Positions 17,471 to 26,037 of a stretch of 64,000 bases of DNA are shown here, piece after piece. The DNA comes from Lacrimispora saccharolytica. Lineage in GTDB: Bacteria > Bacillota > Clostridia > Lachnospirales > Lachnospiraceae. A program made the position numbers and the translations under genes. Each line of letters starts with the position of its first letter. Within the stretch, counting starts at the first letter, position 1. The notes under the pieces are model-generated. The model searched no databases. It saw only the letters and a program-made list of their open reading frames with translations, and was not told where the DNA came from. The DNA is taken from contig JADYUL010000004.1 of assembly GCA_021531795.1 (NCBI GenBank), positions 1 to 64,000 of the forward strand. Reading direction: 5' to 3'.

Positions 17471-18385
17471 CTACTTATTTAACTGCTCTGCAACAACAGC
17501 TGCAAGCGCGATTGAATTAACCTTAACATCAACAGAATCCGATCTTGATGTAAGGATTACAGGAGCCTTGGTACCTGTAAGAATATTACCGTTCTTAACG
17601 GGAGCCATATGAACAATGGCCTTGTATGTCAGGTTACCTGCATGAATGTCAGGGAATACAAGGATATCCGCATCACCTGCAACCTTTCTTCCCATAGCAC
17701 CCTTCTCCTCAGCTGCTTCAGGATAAAGAGCAATATCCAGAGATAAAGGTCCCTCAACAATACAGCCCTTAATCTCGCCTGCATCCTGCATTTTGCTCAA
17801 TGTATCTGCCTCGACTGTTACAGGCATCTTCTCATTGACTGTCTCAAGTGCGGCAAGACATGCAACCTTAGGATTGGTAACGCCACAGGCATTGGCAACC
17901 TCAACCGTATAATCGATCATGCACTTCTTATCCTCAAGTGTAGGATATGGAATAAATGCAACATCTGTAAGGAATACCAGTCTGTCAATTCCCGGAATCT
18001 CGAATACACATACATGTGACAGAGGCTTACCGGTTCTAAGACCAACCTCCTTATTAAGTACGCTCTTTAAGAATGTACCTGTAGGAAGAAGTCCCTTAAG
18101 ATACATATCAGCCTCACCGTCATGTACGAGCTTTACAGCCTTAAGAGATGCTTCTGTAATATCCTTTTCATCGATTATTCTGTACTCTGACATATTCATT
18201 CCCAGAGACTCACCGATTTCCCTGATCTTATCCTCATCACCAACAAGAATTGCATTGGCAATTCCGCGCTCCTTGGCAACCTTCACAGCCTCAAGTACGG
18301 CTGCATCCTGCGCTACTGCAACAGACAGAGTCTTAGTCTTGCACTCTCCTACCTTGGAGAGAAGTTCCTTGAAATTCTTAGCCAT
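17471..18385 (-). CDS. ptb: Phosphate butyryltransferase
   Basis: Ptb exchanges CoA for phosphate on butyryl-CoA, giving butyryl phosphate for Buk. The 304-residue protein belongs to the phosphate acetyl/butyryltransferase family: GLLPTGTFLKSVLNKEVGLRTG (about 98-119), VEGPLSLDIAL (about 207) and ADILVFPDIHAGNLTYKAI (about 242-260). Length and its pairing with buk favour butyryl rather than acetyl specificity. AGAAGGAGATAG precedes the ATG. The promoter near 18469-18496 likely opens the long ptb-buk-secA-prfB unit. Confidence 0.94.
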   Translation of the reverse strand: MAKNFKELLSKVGECKTKTLSVAVAQDAAVLEAVKVAKERGIANAILVGDEDKIREIGESLGMNMSEYRIIDEKDITEASLKAVKLVHDGEADMYLKGLLPTGTFLKSVLNKEVGLRTGKPLSHVCVFEIPGIDRLVFLTDVAFIPYPTLEDKKCMIDYTVEVANACGVTNPKVACLAALETVNEKMPVTVEADTLSKMQDAGEIKGCIVEGPLSLDIALYPEAAEEKGAMGRKVAGDADILVFPDIHAGNLTYKAIVHMAPVKNGNILTGTKAPVILTSRSDSVDVKVNSIALAAVVAEQLNK

Positions 18386-18407
18386 TTTACTATCTCCTTC
18401 TATTATG

Positions 18408-18420
18408 ACGGCATCGCCGT
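18408..18420 (-). other. Short hairpin in the ptb leader
   Basis: Perfect inverted repeat ACGGC-ATC-GCCGT just upstream of the ptb Shine-Dalgarno sequence, within the predicted 5' untranslated region. It could stabilise the mRNA or affect initiation. Confidence 0.4.
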
Positions 18421-18468
18421 TGATTCACTCTAAGAATAGCCACATGCAGACGCACATAACCTTTTATA

Positions 18469-18496
18469 TAATACCACCAATGGAAAGCAATGTGAA
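18469..18496 (-). promoter_or_regulatory. Candidate promoter of ptb-buk
   Basis: On the minus strand TTCACA (18496-18491), 16 bp, TATTAT (18474-18469). The start would lie about 75-80 nt upstream of the ptb ATG. The -35 box is one base from consensus and the spacer slightly short. Confidence 0.5.
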
Positions 18497-18567
18497 GAGT
18501 AGACGCCTTTCGAATGACTCTACGATTGTCAACTCAAGGCCATTAAACAATAGCAGAACATGAATCA

Positions 18568-18596
18568 TTGCAAAATATTTTACGAGACCCTATACT
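18568..18596 (+). promoter_or_regulatory. Promoter of mtnA
   Basis: TTGCAA (18568-18573), 17 bp, TATACT (18591-18596). Predicted start near 18603, about 20 nt before the mtnA ATG; AGGAG at 18612-18616 is the ribosome site. Confidence 0.75.
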
Positions 18597-18623
18597 ATTA
18601 TCAAACATTTTAGGAGCATAAAT

Positions 18624-19697
18624 ATGAATAATATACTTGATTTCGAGACTGTCGAGCTCGACAGCAAAAGTAATGAACTGGTTATTATCGACCAGACCCT
18701 GCTTCCAGGTCGCATTGAGATTCTACGGCTGTCTGAGGCTAAGGATATCTGGGATGCCATCCATGAGCTTAAGGTAAGAGGTGCCCCGGCAATAGGAGTT
18801 GCCGCAGCGATGGGACTATATATCCTGTCCTGCCAAATTGAGGCTTCCACTTTTGAAGAGTTCTACACCGAATTTGTCAAAGCAAGAGATTATCTTGACT
18901 CCTCAAGACCTACCGCCGTCAACCTTCACTGGGCACTTATGCGTATGGACAGTGTCGTTAAGGCTAATATGGCAAAGTTGCCCTCTGAGATTATTGCTGC
19001 ACTCCGAAAAGAAGCTTTGGCAATTAAGGAAGAGGATATTGCAGTCTGCAGGGCAATCGGTGAGAACGGACTGACTCTAATTAAGGACGGATACGGCATT
19101 CTCACTCACTGCAATGCAGGCCAACTTGCCACCTGTAAATACGGAACAGCTACCGCTCCGATATATCTTGCCCATGAAAAAGGACTAAATATTAAGGTAT
19201 ATGCAGATGAGACAAGACCTCTTTTACAGGGTGCCAGGCTTACGGCCTTTGAACTAAGCTCTGCAGGCATAGATGTAACTCTTCTATGCGATAACATGTC
19301 AGGCTCTCTCATGCGTGAGGGAAAGGTCCATGCAATATTCGTGGGCTGTGACAGAGTAGCCGCTAACGGCGATGTTGCCAATAAGATAGGTACAAGTATG
19401 GTTGCAACACTTGCAAGAAGGTACAACATCCCCTTCTATGTCTGTGCACCAACCTCTACCATCGACCTAAATACTCCGACCGGAGCAGACATCGTAATAG
19501 AGCAGCGCTCTCCCGATGAGGTGACCACCATGTGGTACAGGGAGCGAATGGCACCTGAAGGCATCGGTGTATATAACCCCGCCTTTGATGTCACCGACAA
19601 CGACCTGATCACCGCAATAATTACGGAGCATGGCATTGCCAGAGCCCCATACTCAGATAGCTTAAAAAAATGTGCAAATAAAAAACCGGGACAGTGA
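18624..19697 (+). CDS. mtnA: S-methyl-5-thioribose-1-phosphate isomerase
   Basis: MtnA isomerises methylthioribose 1-phosphate to methylthioribulose 1-phosphate in methionine salvage or the related DHAP shunt. The 357-residue protein has RGAPAIGVAAAMG (about 52-64), THCNAGQLAT near 159, the catalytic Cys within it, CDNMSG near 224, and GCDRVAANGDVANKIGT (about 238-254) with the catalytic Asp, all typical of the eIF2B-alpha-like aldose/thioribose isomerase family. It is an isolated plus-strand gene between the two butyrate operons. No other salvage gene is nearby. Its last codons form part of the terminator stem. Confidence 0.93.
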   Translation: MNNILDFETVELDSKSNELVIIDQTLLPGRIEILRLSEAKDIWDAIHELKVRGAPAIGVAAAMGLYILSCQIEASTFEEFYTEFVKARDYLDSSRPTAVNLHWALMRMDSVVKANMAKLPSEIIAALRKEALAIKEEDIAVCRAIGENGLTLIKDGYGILTHCNAGQLATCKYGTATAPIYLAHEKGLNIKVYADETRPLLQGARLTAFELSSAGIDVTLLCDNMSGSLMREGKVHAIFVGCDRVAANGDVANKIGTSMVATLARRYNIPFYVCAPTSTIDLNTPTGADIVIEQRSPDEVTTMWYRERMAPEGIGVYNPAFDVTDNDLITAIITEHGIARAPYSDSLKKCANKKPGQ

Positions 19698-19712
19698 TCT
19701 CACTGTCCCGGT
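19683..19712. terminator. Bidirectional terminator overlapping the mtnA stop
   Basis: Perfect inverted repeat AACCGGGACAGTGA/TCACTGTCCCGGTT (19683-19696 and 19699-19712). On the minus strand it is followed by a strong T run and ends the etfA operon; on the plus strand by TATATTTTATT after mtnA. The left arm encodes the last mtnA codons and the stop codon. Confidence 0.88.
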
Positions 19713-19727
19713 TATATTTTATTCAGA

Positions 19728-20780
19728 TTACTTTGCAGCGATCTGTGCCTTGATAGCCTCTGTAAGCTGAGGAACAATCTTGTTAAGATCTCCTACAACA
19801 CCGTAGTCGGCAACATCGAAGATAGGTGCATCCTCGTCCTTGTTGATAGCAACGATGATGTCTGACTCTTCCATACCTGCTACGTGCTGGATAGCTCCTG
19901 AGATACCGATAGCGAAGTATACATTAGGTCTTACAGTCTTACCTGTCTGACCAACCTGAAGTTCCTTCGGCTTCCAGCCTGAATCAACAACTGCACGTGA
20001 ACATGATACTGTTCCGCCAAGAACTGCTGCAAGATCCTCTAAGATCTTGAAGTTCTCTGCTGAACCTACTCCACGACCACCTGATACGAGGATCTTAGCA
20101 TCCATGATATCAGCTACGTCATTGACAGCCTTAACAACTTCCTTGATTGATACATATCTGTTGTTAGGTGTGAAGCCTGGATTATACTTAACAACCTCTG
20201 CCTTAGCGCCCTTGATAGGATCAATCTTCTGCATAACGCCGGGTCTTACTGTAGCCATCTGAGGACGGTTGTTAGGACAAGCGATTGTTGCGATTGTGTT
20301 ACCACCGAAAGCAGGTCTTGTCATGAGAAGCTGATTGTGCTTCTGCTCTGCTTCCTTACCGGGAATTGCTACAAGAGGGAAATCACCAATCTCAAGTACT
20401 GTACAGTCTGCTGTAAGACCTGTAGCTACTCTTGCTGATACTGTAGGACCTAAGTCTCTACCGATTGCTGTAGCACCTACAAGTACGATTTCAGGCTTGA
20501 ACTCATTGATTACAGATGAAAGCGCATGTGCATATGGCTCTGTTCTGTATTCCTTAAGCTCAGGATCATCTACAAGGATGACTCTGTCTGCACCATACTC
20601 TGCTAACTTATCGCACTGATCCTCAACACCTGAACCTATAAGTACAGCTGTAACCTGTGCGCCGAGAGGTGCTGCAAGGTCTTTTGCCTTGCCAAGTAAT
20701 TCATAAGCGATTCCGCTCACTTCGTTATCTAACTGCTGAGCGAAGACGAATACGCCCTTATATTCTTCTAAATTCTGCAT
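19728..20780 (-). CDS. etfA: Electron transfer flavoprotein alpha subunit
   Basis: EtfA pairs with EtfB and butyryl-CoA dehydrogenase. In clostridial-type Bcd/Etf complexes, NADH oxidation is bifurcated between crotonyl-CoA and ferredoxin. The 350-residue protein has the N-terminal ETF domain and the C-terminal FAD domain with SGGRGVGS (about 233-240), [36 protein letters not shown] (about 270-305) and [19 protein letters not shown]. The gene is last in the operon, 15 nt after etfB, and ends at the strong hairpin at 19683-19712. Confidence 0.96.
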   Translation of the reverse strand: MQNLEEYKGVFVFAQQLDNEVSGIAYELLGKAKDLAAPLGAQVTAVLIGSGVEDQCDKLAEYGADRVILVDDPELKEYRTEPYAHALSSVINEFKPEIVLVGATAIGRDLGPTVSARVATGLTADCTVLEIGDFPLVAIPGKEAEQKHNQLLMTRPAFGGNTIATIACPNNRPQMATVRPGVMQKIDPIKGAKAEVVKYNPGFTPNNRYVSIKEVVKAVNDVADIMDAKILVSGGRGVGSAENFKILEDLAAVLGGTVSCSRAVVDSGWKPKELQVGQTGKTVRPNVYFAIGISGAIQHVAGMEESDIIVAINKDEDAPIFDVADYGVVGDLNKIVPQLTEAIKAQIAAK

Positions 20781-20795
20781 TTTCTCTTCCTCCTA

Positions 20796-21587
20796 TTAGA
20801 TTACGTGCTTCTCTGTAAGCTTGCCTACGATATACTTAACTGCATCCTCAGGTGACTCAGGAACAACCTTCTCACCTGCGCCCTTACGAACCTTATCAGA
20901 TGCCTTAGCGATCTTTGTAGGAGAACCAGCAAGACCAAGGTTGCAATCCTCAACATCCTTAAGGTCTGCTCTTCCCCATGTAGTAATCTCTGCCTTGCAT
21001 GCATCGAAGATTCCACCGGGAGTCATATATCTTGGAGTTCCAAGCTCTGAAAGAGCTGTAACAAGGCAAGGTAACTTAGCCTCAACCATATGATATCTGT
21101 CATCATACTGTCTCTTAACCAGGATTGTACCTGCCTTCTCATCAACTGAGATTTCCTGTGCATAAGAGATAACAGGAAGTCCGAGGTGCTCAGCGATCTG
21201 AGGACCAACCTGAGCTGTATCACCATCGATAGCCTGACGGCCTGTGATGATGAGATCATAATCAAGATTTCTTAATGCACCTGCAAGAGTTGTAGATGTA
21301 GCCCATGTATCAGCTCCACCAAGAACTCTGTCTGTAACAAGGATACCCTTGTCAGCGCCCATTGCGATTGCCTCACGAAGTACATCTGTTGCCTTAGGAA
21401 GACCCATTGTAAGTACAGTAACCTCTGCACCGTACTGATCCTTAAGCTTAAGAGCTGCCTCAAGTCCTGCCTTATCATCAGGGTTCATGATAGCGAGCAT
21501 TGCACCTCTGTCCAGAGTACCATCGGGATTGAACTTAACGCCACCCTTTGTATCAGGTACCTGCTTTATACAAACAACTATCTTCAT
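20796..21587 (-). CDS. etfB: Electron transfer flavoprotein beta subunit
   Basis: EtfB is the partner of EtfA. The 263-residue protein begins MKIVVCIKQVPDT and contains NPDDKAGLEAALKLKD (about 35-50), the NAD-binding-side TGRQAIDGDTAQVGPQIAEHLG (about 115-137) and LPCLVTALSELGTPRYMTPGGI. The GRQAIDGDTAQVGP block and operon context fit the bifurcating Bcd-Etf group. It lies 24 nt after bcd and 15 nt before etfA, so stoichiometric expression is expected. Confidence 0.96.
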   Translation of the reverse strand: MKIVVCIKQVPDTKGGVKFNPDGTLDRGAMLAIMNPDDKAGLEAALKLKDQYGAEVTVLTMGLPKATDVLREAIAMGADKGILVTDRVLGGADTWATSTTLAGALRNLDYDLIITGRQAIDGDTAQVGPQIAEHLGLPVISYAQEISVDEKAGTILVKRQYDDRYHMVEAKLPCLVTALSELGTPRYMTPGGIFDACKAEITTWGRADLKDVEDCNLGLAGSPTKIAKASDKVRKGAGEKVVPESPEDAVKYIVGKLTEKHVI

Positions 21588-21611
21588 TGTATTTACTCCT
21601 TTACTATAATC

Positions 21612-22778
21612 TTACTTTAACAGCTGTGCAGAGATAACCATTCTCTGAACTTCAGAAGTTCCTTCGTAGATCTCTGTAATCTTAGCGTCACGCATCATAC
21701 GCTCAACGCCGTACTCTTTGATGTAACCGTAACCACCATGGAGCTGAACTGCCTTAGTAGTAACCTCCATAGCAACCTCAGCAGCATATAACTTAGCCTG
21801 TGCTGCCTCGAATGAGTAAGATACCTTAGGATTTGTCTTGTACTCATCCTTCTTCTTAGCTGCCTTGTATACCAGTAACTTAGCAGCCTCAACCTTTGTA
21901 GCCATATCAGCTAACTGGAACTGAGTATTCTGGAACTGTCCGATTGAACGACCGAACTGCTTACGCTCCTTAACATAGTTGATAGTTGTCTCAAGTGCAC
22001 CCTCTGCAAGACCAAGAGCCTGTGAAGCAATACCGATACGACCACCATCAAGTGTATGCATAGCGATATTGAAGCCCTTACCCTGTGCTCCAAGGAGGTT
22101 CTCCTTAGGAATACGGCAATCTGTGAAGATAAGCTCGTATGTAGAAGATGCGCAGATACCCATCTTGTTTTCCTTAGTACCGAATGTAAATCCGGGTGTA
22201 CCCTTCTCAACGATGAAAGCTGAGATTTCCTTCATTACACGGCCACGCTTCTCAACCTTGCCTGTTACAGCGAAGATTACATATACATCTGCTTCCTTAC
22301 CATTTGTGATGAAGCACTTAGAACCGTTAAGTACCCACTCATCGCCGTCAAGAACAGCCTTGGTCTGCTGACCCTGAGCATCTGTACCTGCACCGGGCTC
22401 TGTAAGTCCGAATGCTCCGAGTTTCTCACCCTTAGCAAGCGGCACAACATACTTCTGCTTCTGCTCCTCTGTACCGAATGTAAGAATAGGATCGATACAA
22501 AGAGATGTATGAGCTGACACGATAACTCCTGTAGTACCGCATACCTTAGAGAGCTCTTCTACACACATAGCATATGTAAGTGTGTCACAGCCCTGTCCGC
22601 CGTACTCCTTAGGTACAGGAATACCCATAAAGCCATACTTAGCCATCTTCTCAACAGTCTCTCTAGGGAATCTGTGCTGCTCATCAATCTCCTGAGCAAG
22701 TGGCTTTACTTCATTCTCGGCGAACTCCTTGAAGAGCTGTCTCGCCATCTCATGTTCCTTTGGTAAAGTAAAATCCAT
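21612..22778 (-). CDS. bcd: Butyryl-CoA dehydrogenase
   Basis: Bcd reduces crotonyl-CoA to butyryl-CoA, with electrons delivered by EtfAB. The 388-residue flavoprotein has acyl-CoA dehydrogenase signatures [16 protein letters not shown] (about 116-131) and [35 protein letters not shown] near the C-terminus, with the catalytic glutamate in the YEGT motif (about 372). It is full length and intact. Its place between hbd and etfB is the classic clostridial order. Confidence 0.96.
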   Translation of the reverse strand: MDFTLPKEHEMARQLFKEFAENEVKPLAQEIDEQHRFPRETVEKMAKYGFMGIPVPKEYGGQGCDTLTYAMCVEELSKVCGTTGVIVSAHTSLCIDPILTFGTEEQKQKYVVPLAKGEKLGAFGLTEPGAGTDAQGQQTKAVLDGDEWVLNGSKCFITNGKEADVYVIFAVTGKVEKRGRVMKEISAFIVEKGTPGFTFGTKENKMGICASSTYELIFTDCRIPKENLLGAQGKGFNIAMHTLDGGRIGIASQALGLAEGALETTINYVKERKQFGRSIGQFQNTQFQLADMATKVEAAKLLVYKAAKKKDEYKTNPKVSYSFEAAQAKLYAAEVAMEVTTKAVQLHGGYGYIKEYGVERMMRDAKITEIYEGTSEVQRMVISAQLLK

Positions 22779-22818
22779 GATTAAATTTCCTCCATTAAAA
22801 ATGTATTAATAGTATTTC

Positions 22819-23691
22819 TTACTGAGCATCAACAGGTGTCTTGGTGCGATCTGCATTGTAGATGTAGAAGCCCTTACCTGACTTGCAGCCTAAGTTGCCG
22901 CCACGAACCATCTTGCGAAGAAGAGGACATGCACGATACTTAGAATCTCCTGTCTCCTTGTAGAGAACATCCATGATTGCAAGGCAGATATCAAGTCCGA
23001 TATAATCGCCAAGCTCAAGGGGTCCCATTGGATGATTAGCACCGAGCTTCATAGCAGCATCGATACCTGCAATATCAGATACACCTTCCATCTTGATGAA
23101 AGCTGCCTCATTGATCATAGGAATGAGGATACGGTTAACAACGAAGCCTGCTGCCTCATTAACCTGTACCGGAGTCTTGCCGATCTCCTCTGAGATCTTC
23201 TTGATAGTCTCAACGATTTCTGCAGGTGTATTAACGCCGGCAATAACCTCGATGAGCTTCATTCTGTCAGCAGGATTGAAGAAGTGCATACCTACAACAG
23301 GTCTGTCAACACCCTTACCAATCTCTGTGATAGAAAGAGAAGATGTATTTGAAGCAAATACACACTCCTTCTTGCAGATAGCATCAAGTTCCTTGAATGT
23401 AGTCTGCTTTACTGTCATATCCTCGAAAGCTGCCTCAACGATGAGGTCGCAATCTGCACAAAGGTTCTCCTTAAGACCGGGAGTGATCTTTGCTGTGATA
23501 GCATCAGCTGATTCCTGTGTAATCTTTCCTTTTTCTACAAGCTTAGCGTAGCCCTTAACGATCTTGTCCTTACCGCCTTCAGCCCACTCCTGCTTGATAT
23601 CGCAAAGTGCTACCTCGTAGCCCTCTGTCTGAGCAAATGCCTTAGCAATGCCCTGTCCCATAGTACCTGCGCCAATAACGCCAACCTTCAT
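22819..23691 (-). CDS. hbd: 3-hydroxybutyryl-CoA dehydrogenase
   Basis: Hbd reduces acetoacetyl-CoA to 3-hydroxybutyryl-CoA with NAD(P)H. The 290-residue protein has the Rossmann motif GAGTMGQGIA (7-16), FASNTSSLSITEIG (about 115-128), GMHFFNPADRMKLIEVI (about 136-152) with the catalytic histidine, and GFVVNRILIPMINEAAF. An upstream in-frame ATG at 23748 overlaps crt; the ATG at 23691 has AGGAGG eight bases before it and gives the normal length, so it is used here. It follows crt by 34 nt. Confidence 0.95.
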   Translation of the reverse strand: MKVGVIGAGTMGQGIAKAFAQTEGYEVALCDIKQEWAEGGKDKIVKGYAKLVEKGKITQESADAITAKITPGLKENLCADCDLIVEAAFEDMTVKQTTFKELDAICKKECVFASNTSSLSITEIGKGVDRPVVGMHFFNPADRMKLIEVIAGVNTPAEIVETIKKISEEIGKTPVQVNEAAGFVVNRILIPMINEAAFIKMEGVSDIAGIDAAMKLGANHPMGPLELGDYIGLDICLAIMDVLYKETGDSKYRACPLLRKMVRGGNLGCKSGKGFYIYNADRTKTPVDAQ

Positions 23692-23725
23692 TACTTTGTC
23701 CTCCTTAATATAAGCCTTATTTTTA

Positions 23726-24556
23726 TTAGCAGTTCTTGAAAGGAACAACCTTTAACTTCTTCTCTTTATCCTTCTCAAGGAAGTTAGCCATACCTGCTCT
23801 CTGATCCTCTGTCTCGAAGCAGTCACCGAATAACTTCTCCTCGATAACAATTGCCTGGTCCATATCAACCTGAAGACCCTCATTGATTGCCTTCTTACAG
23901 TTACGTACTGCGATGGGAGCCTGCATTGCAATACCTGCTGCCATCTTGTTAGCTGCTGCCATAAGAGCATCCTTAGCAGACACAACAACCTCACCTGCCT
24001 CATTAACCTCAGCTGATACAACCTGATTAACAAGACCGATCCTATATGCCTCAGCAGCCTTGATATTACGTGCTGTATAGATAAGCTGCTTAGCCATTCC
24101 GGGGCTTACGAGACGGGCAAGTCTCTGTGTACCGCCGAAGCCGGGTGTGATTCCAAGACCAACCTCAGGCTGACCGAATACTGCATTATCGGAACAGATT
24201 CTGATATCACAGCTCATTGAGATCTCGCATCCGCCGCCAAGTGCAAAGCCGTTAACTGCAGCAATAACAGGAATGGGGAAGGTCTCAAGCTTACGGAACA
24301 CGTCATTTCCCTTCTTACCGAATGCCTCGCCCTCAGCCTTAGAAAGTGTGCTCATCTCACCGATATCAGCACCTGCTACGAAGCTCTTCTCGCCTGCACC
24401 TGTAAGAATAAGACATCTTACGGTATCAAGGTCTACTGCATCAAGTGTTGCATTAAGCTCATCAAGTACCTGTGAGTTAAGTGCATTAAGAGCCTTCTCT
24501 CTGTTAATTGTAATAGTACCTACGGCACCGTTAACTTCATATAAAATATAATCCAT
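23726..24556 (-). CDS. crt: 3-hydroxybutyryl-CoA dehydratase (crotonase)
   Basis: Crt dehydrates 3-hydroxybutyryl-CoA to crotonyl-CoA. This crotonase-fold protein has SFVAGADIGEMS (about 58-69), the signature AAVNGFALGGGCEISMSCDIRI (about 99-120, including a catalytic glutamate) and FGQPEVGLGITPGFGGTQRLARL. At 276 residues it is about 15 longer than typical, owing to an insertion around 180-190 (VVSAEVNEAGEVVVSAKD). AAGGAGA precedes the start. A hairpin at 24591-24632 separates it from thl. Confidence 0.94.
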   Translation of the reverse strand: MDYILYEVNGAVGTITINREKALNALNSQVLDELNATLDAVDLDTVRCLILTGAGEKSFVAGADIGEMSTLSKAEGEAFGKKGNDVFRKLETFPIPVIAAVNGFALGGGCEISMSCDIRICSDNAVFGQPEVGLGITPGFGGTQRLARLVSPGMAKQLIYTARNIKAAEAYRIGLVNQVVSAEVNEAGEVVVSAKDALMAAANKMAAGIAMQAPIAVRNCKKAINEGLQVDMDQAIVIEEKLFGDCFETEDQRAGMANFLEKDKEKKLKVVPFKNC

Positions 24557-24590
24557 TTATATTCTCCTTAAACAATCCAAACATAAACAC

Positions 24591-24632
24591 AACAAAACAT
24601 TGCTCACTATAATAAGTCAGCAATGTTTTGTT
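24591..24632 (-). terminator. Intercistronic hairpin between thl and crt
   Basis: Perfect 14-bp inverted repeat (arms 24591-24604 and 24619-24632, 14-nt loop). On the minus strand the descending arm ends TTTTGTT and continues GTGTTTATG, so it may act as a partial terminator or processing site that lowers crt-hbd-bcd-etfBA relative to thl. No clear promoter follows before crt, implying read-through. Confidence 0.65.
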
Positions 24633-24644
24633 TAGTGATATATA

Positions 24645-25823
24645 TTACATCTCAACGATTGTAGCGCATCCCATTCCGCCACCGATACATAATGTAGCCA
24701 GACCCTTATGAGCACCTGCCTTCTTCATCTCATGGAGAAGAGTTACAAGGATACGTGCTCCTGATGCTCCAACAGGATGTCCGAGTGCAATAGCACCACC
24801 ATTAGGATTAAGCTGCTTATCAACATCAATACCAAGGTCTCTTCCAACTGCGATTGACTGAGCAGCGAATGCCTCGTTAGCCTCGATGATGTCGAAGTCA
24901 GAAATCTGATATCCTGCCTTAGCCATAACCTTCTGAGTAGCGGGAACAGGTCCGATACCCATAACCTCAGGTCTGCAGCCTGCAAGGGCACCTGCAACGA
25001 AAGTAGCGAGAGGCTTAACACCAAGCTCATTAGCCTTCTCTTCGCTCATGATAACAAGCGCAGCAGCACCATCATTGATTCCTGAAGCATTACCTGCTGT
25101 TACGAAGCCGTCTGCATTGATTGGACGAAGCTTAGCGAGACCCTCGATTGTTGAGCCGGCTCTCGGTCCCTCATCCTTAGCGAATACGATGTCGCCCTTC
25201 TTATTCTTAATGGTAACAGGAACGATCTCCTCATCGAAAGCACCTGTCTCCTGAGCCTTAGCAGCCTTAAGCTGACTCTTAAGTGCGAACTCATCAAGCT
25301 CTTCACGAGTGATTCCCCACTCTCTGCAGATATTGTCTGCAGTTGTGATCATATGATAATCATTGAATGCATCCCAAAGAGCATCATTTACCATGCAGTC
25401 CTTGAGAACACCATTGTTCATTCTGTAACCAAATCTTGCCTTGTCAAGTGCGAACGGAGCCATTGACATGTTCTCCATACCACCTGCAACAACTACATCA
25501 GCATCTCCTGCCATAATCATCTGAGCAGCCTGGTTAACACAGTTAAGACCCGAACCACATACAACATTCATTGTAACAGCCGGAACCTCAATAGGAAGTC
25601 CTGCCTTGATTGAAGCCTGACGTGCAACATTCTGTCCGAGACCTGCCTGGATTACACATCCCATATATACCTGATCAACATCCTCAGGCTTAATTCCTGC
25701 GCGGCTAACAGCCTCCTTGATTACGATTGCACCAAGCTGTGCAGCAGGTGTTGTGCTGAGTGTTCCACCCATTGTGCCGATAGCTGTACGGCATGCACTT
25801 GCAATAACTACTTTCTTTGCCAT
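24645..25823 (-). CDS. thl: Acetyl-CoA C-acetyltransferase (thiolase)
   Basis: Thl condenses two acetyl-CoA to acetoacetyl-CoA, the entry step of butyrate synthesis. The 392-residue protein has the acyl-accepting Cys89 in [21 protein letters not shown] (about 114), NEAFAAQS near 317, [11 protein letters not shown] near 348 and the C-terminal CIGGGMGCA with the second catalytic Cys. Upstream in-frame starts exist, but the ATG at 25823 has AGGAG eight bases before it and gives the family length. It is first in the operon, behind a good promoter. Confidence 0.95.
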   Translation of the reverse strand: MAKKVVIASACRTAIGTMGGTLSTTPAAQLGAIVIKEAVSRAGIKPEDVDQVYMGCVIQAGLGQNVARQASIKAGLPIEVPAVTMNVVCGSGLNCVNQAAQMIMAGDADVVVAGGMENMSMAPFALDKARFGYRMNNGVLKDCMVNDALWDAFNDYHMITTADNICREWGITREELDEFALKSQLKAAKAQETGAFDEEIVPVTIKNKKGDIVFAKDEGPRAGSTIEGLAKLRPINADGFVTAGNASGINDGAAALVIMSEEKANELGVKPLATFVAGALAGCRPEVMGIGPVPATQKVMAKAGYQISDFDIIEANEAFAAQSIAVGRDLGIDVDKQLNPNGGAIALGHPVGASGARILVTLLHEMKKAGAHKGLATLCIGGGMGCATIVEM

Positions 25824-25884
25824 TTTCATGACTCCTTTCGTTGAAATATAGATTGTTATTTTTTTATCATTGTCATGCGTCTCT

Positions 25885-25913
25885 ATTTTACCATACGGAG
25901 TACTTATATTCAA
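25885..25913 (-). promoter_or_regulatory. Promoter of the thl-crt-hbd-bcd-etfBA operon
   Basis: On the minus strand TTGAAT (25913-25908), 17 bp, TAAAAT (25890-25885). Predicted start near 25878, giving a leader of about 55 nt before the thl ATG. Confidence 0.72.
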
Positions 25914-25944
25914 TGAGAAGATTACGTTTTTGCTGTCGTAAATA

Positions 25945-25964
25945 TTGTATTTTTTTACATACAA
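25945..25964. promoter_or_regulatory. Operator-like palindrome upstream of thl promoter
   Basis: Inverted repeat TTGTAT-N8-ATACAA about 30 bp upstream of the thl -35 box. It does not match the Rex consensus (TTGTTAA-N4-TTAACAA), but position and symmetry fit a regulator site. Confidence 0.35.
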
Positions 25965-25969
25965 TGAAC

Positions 25970-26002
25970 AAAAAACAGCGGAGCACTATATATGTGCTCC
26001 GC
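25970..26002 (-). terminator. Terminator of hpf
   Basis: On the minus strand a perfect 9-bp stem GCGGAGCAC/GTGCTCCGC (26002-25994 and 25986-25978), then TGTTTTTT. It lies about 35 nt after the hpf stop and separates hpf from the thl operon. Confidence 0.88.
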
Positions 26003-26037
26003 CACTCTAGGTTATCAATTATTCTTATAAGCTCGAA

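Noticed and set aside
25945-25964. Rex-binding site upstream of thl
   Set aside because: Half-sites and spacing differ from TTGTTAA-N4-TTAACAA; reported only as an unassigned palindrome.
25824-25964. 47-residue N-terminal extension of thiolase
   Set aside because: It spans the promoter; the ATG at 25823 with AGGAG matches family length.
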